Origin: JALYRV01 sp040902895
GTDB lineage: Bacteria; Acidobacteriota; Vicinamibacteria; Vicinamibacterales; SCN-69-37
Assembly: GCA_040902895.1 (NCBI GenBank)
Contig: JBBDWL010000138.1
Span: forward strand, 1 to 64,000
Reading direction: 5' to 3'
Length of the DNA: 64,000 nt
This document shows, in pieces, positions 59,238 through 64,000 of this stretch. Both the position numbers and the translations under genes were made by a program. A model generated the notes under the pieces. The model was not told the origin of the DNA. It worked only from the letters and a program-made list of their open reading frames with translations, and made no database searches. How positions within the stretch are numbered: position 1 is the first letter of the stretch; each line of letters starts with the position of its first letter.

Positions 59238-61706
59238 TTGCCTGCATTCGGTAGCTTTGTTCTTCTCAGCGCGCTGGTGGTCTCGGCCTGCGCATTTGCC
59301 CTGTCCATCGTTGGCGCGCGCCGCCGCGTCCGGTCCTTGATCGACGCCGGCATCGCCGCGCAGCATCTCGTCACGGCGTTGATGGCCGTCGCCTCCGCCG
59401 TGATGATTCACGCCTTCGTCACCAGCAATTTCGCGATCAAATACGTCGACCGGTACTCCGACAGCGTGCAGCCGATGTTCTACAAGCTGACGTCGTACTG
59501 GGGCGGACTCGACGGCTCGATCATGTTCTGGGTCACGCTGCTCGCGTCGTTCGGCAGCGTGGCGATTCAAGTCAATCGCGTCCGCTATCGCGAGCTGATT
59601 CCGTGGGTCGTCGCCACGATTGCCGCCGTGCAGATCTTTTTTCTGATCGTGATGGCGGTGCACAACAATCCGTTCGCCACGTATCTGGGCGCGCCGCCGC
59701 CGGAAGGGCGCGGGCTCAACCCGCTGCTCCAGAACTTCTACATGGCCATCCACCCGCCGCTGCTGTACCTCGGCTTCGTGGGTATGACCATTCCGTTCGC
59801 GTTCGGCATCGCGGCGCTCGCGTCGGGGCATCTCGACGATGCCTGGCTGCGCGCGGTGCGGCGCTGGACGATGACCGCATGGCTCTTTCTCACAGTAGGA
59901 CTCGCGCTGGGCGGGCTGTGGGCGTACGAAGAGCTGGGCTGGGGCGGTTTCTGGGGATGGGACCCTGTTGAGAACGCCGGCCTGCTGCCGTGGTTCACGG
60001 GCACCGCGTTCCTGCACTCGGTGATGGTGCAGGAAAAGCGCGGGATGCTGAAGATCTGGAACGTCTCGCTGGTCATTCTGACGTTTCTGCTCACGATCTT
60101 CGGCACGTTCATGACGCGCACCGGCATCGTGCAGTCGGTGCACGCGTTTGGCGAAGACCGCGAGCTCGCGTGGATGTTCACGGTCTTCATGCTGGTGATT
60201 ACGGCGGTGTCGTTTGGCCTCGTGATTTACCGGATGCCGCTGCTGCGCTCGCGCAACGAGCTCGATTCGTGGGCCTCACGCGAGGCCGCCTTCCTCGCCA
60301 ACAACTGGATTCTGCTGTTCTCGGCCTTCTTCGTTCTCTTCGCGACGATGTTTCCGACGCTCAGCGAAGCGGTCACGGGGCAGCGCATCACAGTAGGCCC
60401 CGCCTTTTTCGACCAGTGGATGCTGCCGATCGGGCTCATCCTGCTGGCACTCACGGGCATCGGCCCGCTCATGGGCTGGCGCAAATCGTCGCTCGCTAAT
60501 CTGCGGGAGCAGTTCATGTGGCCGGTGAGCGCGGCCGCACTCACACTCGCCGTGCTGATGCCGCTTGGTGTGCACTTCTGGGCGAGTGGACTGTGCTTTG
60601 CGCTGTGCGCGTTCACCTTTAGCGCGATCGCGCAGGAGTTCGTGCGCGGCGCGCGCGTGCGCCAGCGATCCACCGGCACCGATCTCTTCACCGCGCTCGT
60701 TGGTCTCTTCGCCCGCTCCCGGCGCCGCTATGCCGGCTACATCGTCCACGTCGGCATCGTCATTCTCTTTCTGGGATTTGCCGGCGGAGGTTTCAAGCAG
60801 ACCGCCCAGAAGGAATTCCGGCCCGGGGACCAGTTGACGGTCGGTGATTTCACACTGCAGTACGAGGCGCTGCGCGTGGCCGACGATGCGCAGAAGCAGA
60901 TGATCACGGCCGATGTACGCGTGTCGAAGGACGGCGAGGCGCAGGGCGTGATGCAGCCGGCACGCTGGTTCTTTCGCGGGCGCGAATCAGAGCCGACCAC
61001 GGAAGTGGCTATCCGGCGCGGCTTTGCCGAGGATTTGTATATCGTGCTCGCCGGTTATCAGGCAACCGATCAGAGCGCGATTCTCGACGTCACCATCAAT
61101 CCGCTGATCAACTGGATCTGGGCCGGCATCGCCATGATGTTCATCGGCACGATGATCGCGCTGCTGCCTGAACACGCGCTCGCATTTGCCGTCGCGAAGG
61201 TGCCAGAGGGCGCGGTGACGACAATGCTGGTGATCGGACTGGCACTGTCCCCGGGAGTGGCGTTCAGCCAACACATCGAGGTGCCGAGCAACAAGTCGGC
61301 CGTGCTCGACACACCGCTTTCGCGCGAATTGGGGCAGGAAATCATCTGCATGTGCGGCGACTGTGGCCGCAAGCGCGTGGGTGAATGCTTCTGCCCGAAG
61401 GCCGCGGAGATGCGCGAGGAGATCGCGAAGCTGGTCGGCGAGGGTAAGAATCGTGACGAGGTCTACGCCTATTTCATTGCCAAATACGGCTCGCAGGAGC
61501 CGCTCGCGAAGCCGCTCGATACCGGGTTCAATCGCCTCGCGTGGCTGTTCCCGTACCTCGTCGGCGCGGGCGCAGCGGCGCTGGTCTTCGGAACGGCATT
61601 TCGGTGGAGCCGCCGGCGGACGGCGGACGGCGCGCCCGAAGATGCGGCGCCTGTGAATCCGGCGCTCCGAGATCGACTCGACGATGAACTCGACGAGCTC
61701 GAGTAG
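59238..61706 (+). CDS. ccmF: CcmF-CcmH fusion, cytochrome c heme lyase
   Basis: An 822-residue membrane protein starting at TTG with GGAGAGAG upstream. The CcmF part (about 1-650) has some 14 helices and the tryptophan-rich heme-handling motif WGGFWGWDPVENAGLLPW near residue 236. The C-terminal 150 residues are a CcmH/CycL-like domain: LSRELGQEIICMCGDCGRK with Cys residues near 702-708, a second pair in GECFCP, then YAYFIAKYGSQEPLAKP and a final helix. The usual CcmH motif is LRCxxCQ; here there are five cysteines. It overlaps the next gene by 23 bases. Confidence 0.93.
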   Translation: MPAFGSFVLLSALVVSACAFALSIVGARRRVRSLIDAGIAAQHLVTALMAVASAVMIHAFVTSNFAIKYVDRYSDSVQPMFYKLTSYWGGLDGSIMFWVTLLASFGSVAIQVNRVRYRELIPWVVATIAAVQIFFLIVMAVHNNPFATYLGAPPPEGRGLNPLLQNFYMAIHPPLLYLGFVGMTIPFAFGIAALASGHLDDAWLRAVRRWTMTAWLFLTVGLALGGLWAYEELGWGGFWGWDPVENAGLLPWFTGTAFLHSVMVQEKRGMLKIWNVSLVILTFLLTIFGTFMTRTGIVQSVHAFGEDRELAWMFTVFMLVITAVSFGLVIYRMPLLRSRNELDSWASREAAFLANNWILLFSAFFVLFATMFPTLSEAVTGQRITVGPAFFDQWMLPIGLILLALTGIGPLMGWRKSSLANLREQFMWPVSAAALTLAVLMPLGVHFWASGLCFALCAFTFSAIAQEFVRGARVRQRSTGTDLFTALVGLFARSRRRYAGYIVHVGIVILFLGFAGGGFKQTAQKEFRPGDQLTVGDFTLQYEALRVADDAQKQMITADVRVSKDGEAQGVMQPARWFFRGRESEPTTEVAIRRGFAEDLYIVLAGYQATDQSAILDVTINPLINWIWAGIAMMFIGTMIALLPEHALAFAVAKVPEGAVTTMLVIGLALSPGVAFSQHIEVPSNKSAVLDTPLSRELGQEIICMCGDCGRKRVGECFCPKAAEMREEIAKLVGEGKNRDEVYAYFIAKYGSQEPLAKPLDTGFNRLAWLFPYLVGAGAAALVFGTAFRWSRRRTADGAPEDAAPVNPALRDRLDDELDELE

Positions 61707-62286
61707 CGCTGCCTCCGCCTCGGCCAAGGCTACGGCGGGTCCGCCGACGCTACGCGACGGCGGCAAGGGCCGCGCCACGCTACACCCCTGGCAGTTCTAC
61801 GTGACGGCGTCATTTCTCGCCGCCGCGGCGGCCGTCTGGATCTCGCCGCCGGCGTCGCCCGCAGCGCTGCTTTTCATCAGTCTGGCGATTGCCGGCGCCG
61901 GCGCGTGCGCTGCCGCGCTGCACACGCTTCTCACGGCGGTCTCGGGACGTTCGGCCCCGGAGACCGGAGTCGCCGGCAGCGTGCGTGAAACACTCGAACG
62001 CGAGAAGCTGCTCGTGCTGCGGTCTCTCAAAGATCTCGAGTTCGATCGCGCGATGGGCAAGATGAGCGCGGCCGATGCGGCGCCGCTCGAGGCGCGGCTG
62101 CGCGCCCGCGCGCTCGCCATCATGCACGAGCTCGACGGACGCGAGTCGCTCCGGGCCAGGATCGAAGAAGACATCGCGCGCAATCAGACCGCCAGCCGCA
62201 CGCCACAGGCCACAGGGCTGTGCGGCTGCGGAACCGCCAACGATGCCGACGCCCGATTCTGCAAAGCCTGCGGGGCCAGGCTGTGA
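61684..62286 (+). CDS. CcmI-like membrane protein with C-terminal zinc ribbon
   Basis: A 200-residue protein. Two helices lie at about 40-58 and 60-82. A helical segment near 105-150 follows, EREKLLVLRSLKDLEFDRAM, with GKMSAADAAPLEARLRARAL, which resembles the first domain of CcmI. A zinc ribbon CGCGTANDADARFCKACG closes it. The first 35 residues (ASASAKATAGPPTLRDGGKG) are encoded by a dispersed repeat and may be an insertion. It overlaps ccmF by 23 bases; its stop overlaps the next GTG. Confidence 0.78.
   Translation: MNSTSSSSAASASAKATAGPPTLRDGGKGRATLHPWQFYVTASFLAAAAAVWISPPASPAALLFISLAIAGAGACAAALHTLLTAVSGRSAPETGVAGSVRETLEREKLLVLRSLKDLEFDRAMGKMSAADAAPLEARLRARALAIMHELDGRESLRARIEEDIARNQTASRTPQATGLCGCGTANDADARFCKACGARL
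61703..61783. repeat. dispersed repeat at the 5' end of the zinc-ribbon gene
   Basis: Starts GTAGCGCTGCC and has CGCTAC at 61748-61753 and again at 61778-61783. It contains CGGCCAAGGCTACGGCGGG, typical of interspersed repeats in environmental genomes. It straddles the ccmF stop and encodes the Ala/Lys-rich N-terminus of the zinc-ribbon protein. Confidence 0.5.
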
Positions 62287-63479
62287 AGATGGTGTGGGCT
62301 GCGGCCGTCGGGGTCCTGCTGCTGATGGCCCCCTTCGCCCGGGCGCAGGTGCAGATGCCCGATCCATCGCAGATGTCGGGCGTGCCGCTGCCGAGTGCCG
62401 ATCTGCCCGTCGGCACGATCACGGTGCGCGTCGTCCGCGGCACGCTCTCCAACAACATTCCCAATCATCAGGTCGAGCTTGTCACAGGCGGGTCGCGCCG
62501 TGAGGCTGCTACCGACGCTTCGGGGCGGGCGACGTTTACAGGGTTGCGGGCCGGCAATCAGGTGCAGGTCGCGACGGCCGTCGATGGCAGGCGGATCGAA
62601 TCGCAGACGATCACGATGCCGGCGCAGGGGGGCGTGCGGGTGATGCTCGTCGCGCCCGATCCCGCCGCGGCCGCTCGCGAAGACGAGAACGCGCGGCTGC
62701 GCAACGCCCCGGCCGCACCGGGGATCGTCGTGCTCGGCGGCGAATCGCGGTTCATCGTCGAGCGCGGCGACGAGTCGCTCAACGTGTTTTATGTGCTCGA
62801 GGTCGTGAACACCGCGCGCACGCCTGTCGCAACAGAGAGGCCGCTGATTTTCGATCTGCCGTCGGGCGCGACCGGCGTGACGCTGCTGGAGGGATCGACG
62901 CCGCAGGCGACCATCGGTGGATCGCGCGTCACCGTCACCGGGCCGTTCGCGCCGGGCAAGACCCCGCTGCAGATCGCCTACGCGCTGCCGCATCGCGGCT
63001 CGCGCGTGACGATCGAGCAGCCGCTGCCGGCCGCGCTGCCGCAGCTGGCGGTGGCGGGCGAGACCACGGGCGGCGTCACGATGTCGTCGGCGCAGTTTGC
63101 AGCGTCGCGCGACATGAATGCCGACGGCCGCGTATTCGTCGTCGGCAACGGTCCGGGACTTCCGGCCGGAGGCGTCCTGACCGTGTCGTTCGACGGCCTT
63201 CCGCATCATCCCCGGTGGCCGCGGTTCGCCGCGCTCGCCGTTGCCGTGATCATCATGACCCTCGGTCTGATTATGGGATTCCGCCCGCGCGCGGGTGCGC
63301 CTCAGTCGAATCGCGACGCGCTGATCGCGTCGAGGACTGCGCGGTTCGCTGAACTGGAGGCGCTGGAAGCGCGCAGGCGTGCGGGTTCGATCGAGGGCGA
63401 GCCGTATGCCGAGGAGCGGCGCCGCCTCATCGCGGCGCTCGAAGACATCTATACCGCGCTCGATGAACAGCAGGCTTGA
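62283..63479 (+). CDS. exported protein with carboxypeptidase-regulatory-like domain and C-terminal anchor
   Basis: A 398-residue protein starting at GTG inside the previous stop (GTGA). It has a signal peptide (about 1-21), a beta-sandwich near 35-120 (TITVRVVRGTLSNNIPNHQV, RATFTGLRAGNQVQVATAV), a second beta domain near 145-300, one helix at 318-340 and a short cytoplasmic coiled tail (ARFAELEALEARRRAGSIEG). Its place inside the ccm operon suggests a role in cytochrome maturation or a specific partner, but none is established. Confidence 0.8.
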   Translation: MKMVWAAAVGVLLLMAPFARAQVQMPDPSQMSGVPLPSADLPVGTITVRVVRGTLSNNIPNHQVELVTGGSRREAATDASGRATFTGLRAGNQVQVATAVDGRRIESQTITMPAQGGVRVMLVAPDPAAAAREDENARLRNAPAAPGIVVLGGESRFIVERGDESLNVFYVLEVVNTARTPVATERPLIFDLPSGATGVTLLEGSTPQATIGGSRVTVTGPFAPGKTPLQIAYALPHRGSRVTIEQPLPAALPQLAVAGETTGGVTMSSAQFAASRDMNADGRVFVVGNGPGLPAGGVLTVSFDGLPHHPRWPRFAALAVAVIIMTLGLIMGFRPRAGAPQSNRDALIASRTARFAELEALEARRRAGSIEGEPYAEERRRLIAALEDIYTALDEQQA

Positions 63480-64000
63480 GACACGTGGCCTCTCGCGGCG
63501 GTACGGCCGCCAGCGCGCGCTGATTGACGTCTCGCTCACGTGCAACGCCGGCGAGGCAATCGCGCTGGTCGGTCCCAACGGCGCGGGCAAGTCGACGCTG
63601 CTTTCCCTGCTTTCCACGCTTGCCAGGCCAACAGCGGGCGAGATCTTGTATGACGGCCGTTCCGCGTCGGCGTGGGGGCCGTCACTTCGCGGGCGCATCG
63701 GTTCGCTCGGGCATGAGGTGTCGCTCTATCCCGAGCTGTCGGCGCGCGAAAACCTGATGTTCTTCGGACAGCTGTTTGGCACGCCCGATGTCACTGACCG
63801 CGTGGCGCGCGCGCTGCGTCTGTCGGGCCTCGAATCGCGCGCGGATTCACCCACGGGAACCTTCTCGCGCGGCATGCGCCAGCGCCTCGCCATCGAGCGC
63901 GCCCTGCTGCACGCGCCCGATATCCTGCTGTTCGATGAGCCATTCACGGGCCTCGACGAGCCGGCGGCCGAGGCGCTGATCGCGCGGCTGGCCGCCGCGC
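63463..64000 (+). CDS. ccmA: heme exporter ATP-binding protein CcmA, 3'-partial
   Basis: The first 179 residues of an ABC ATPase; the gene runs off the right edge. It has Walker A GPNGAGKST (near residue 38), LGHEVSLYPELSARENLMFF as Q-loop region, signature FSRGMRQRLAIERALLH and Walker B ILLFDEPFTGLD. The SRGM(R/K)QR form is typical of CcmA, which with CcmB and CcmC releases heme-loaded CcmE. The ATG overlaps the end of the preceding gene by 17 bases. ccmB is expected just beyond the window. Confidence 0.9.
   Translation, partial: MNSRLETRGLSRRYGRQRALIDVSLTCNAGEAIALVGPNGAGKSTLLSLLSTLARPTAGEILYDGRSASAWGPSLRGRIGSLGHEVSLYPELSARENLMFFGQLFGTPDVTDRVARALRLSGLESRADSPTGTFSRGMRQRLAIERALLHAPDILLFDEPFTGLDEPAAEALIARLAAA

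Overview
The window looks like a piece of a high-GC Acidobacteriota genome, most likely of the Vicinamibacteria type, recovered as a metagenome scaffold. The evidence is four very long FtsX/MacB-type orphan permeases of the ADOP kind, three of them paired with PadR repressors, together with a VWFA-related secreted protein, a Ser/Thr kinase fused to a beta-propeller, and a TolB-like propeller behind a two-component system. This placement is inferred from family content only. There is no rRNA, CRISPR, prophage or complete insertion sequence. Three N-runs mark scaffold joins; two are flanked by identical 55-base copies and look like assembler overlaps rather than real gaps.

Layout. 1-8.3 kb: a hypothetical gene, ADOP permease 1, a Cys/Met-metabolism PLP enzyme, a glycine-zipper protein, then PadR plus ADOP permease 2 (frameshifted near its end) and a small membrane ORF. 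8.3-16.9 kb: DHH phosphoesterase, VWFA protein, then a tightly coupled run uvrB-mlaE-mlaF-mlaD-YtxH-DUF948, a secreted hypothetical protein and tRNA-Val. 17-22 kb: citryl-CoA lyase-like protein and upp, diverging from a salvage operon (exported MTA/SAH deaminase-like enzyme, hpt, rpiB-like, deoC) whose last two products carry microcompartment-type N-terminal extensions. 22-28 kb, minus strand: MscS channel, and an operon of MacA-like adaptor, ATPase, NtrC-type regulator and NtrY-type kinase. 28.5-33.5 kb: rsgA, an ABC-2 exporter pair and a DUF2207 protein. 33.5-37.7 kb: a GT-C-like membrane protein, a TacA-TacT toxin-antitoxin pair, tRNA-Phe, a small membrane protein, and a Tat-exported class V aminotransferase broken by a 10-N gap. 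37.7-49 kb: ADOP 3 with PadR, an HXXEE protein, recA with a clear sigma70 promoter, a kinase-propeller, a YdjM-like protein, and PadR with ADOP 4. 49-57.9 kb: 3-hydroxybutyryl-CoA dehydrogenase, SnoaL-like protein, a nucleotidyltransferase pair, a histidine kinase/OmpR regulator/TolB propeller set, acetyl-CoA acetyltransferase and DciA. 58-64 kb: maf, then a cytochrome c maturation operon (ccmE, a ccmF-ccmH fusion, a CcmI-like zinc-ribbon protein, a membrane protein, and ccmA running off the edge).

The main points of interest are: (i) each of the three PadR-ADOP modules has its own 15-bp palindrome of identical 6-N3-6 geometry but different sequence; (ii) the RpiB-DeoC pair resembles sugar-phosphate microcompartment cargo but has no shell genes nearby; (iii) the Ccm system combines a CxxxY-type CcmE with a CcmF-CcmH fusion; (iv) MlaD carries five exact 34-residue repeats; and (v) long, often perfect hairpins of unrelated sequence sit at the junctions of co-directional genes, and dispersed palindromic repeats lie between and inside genes.
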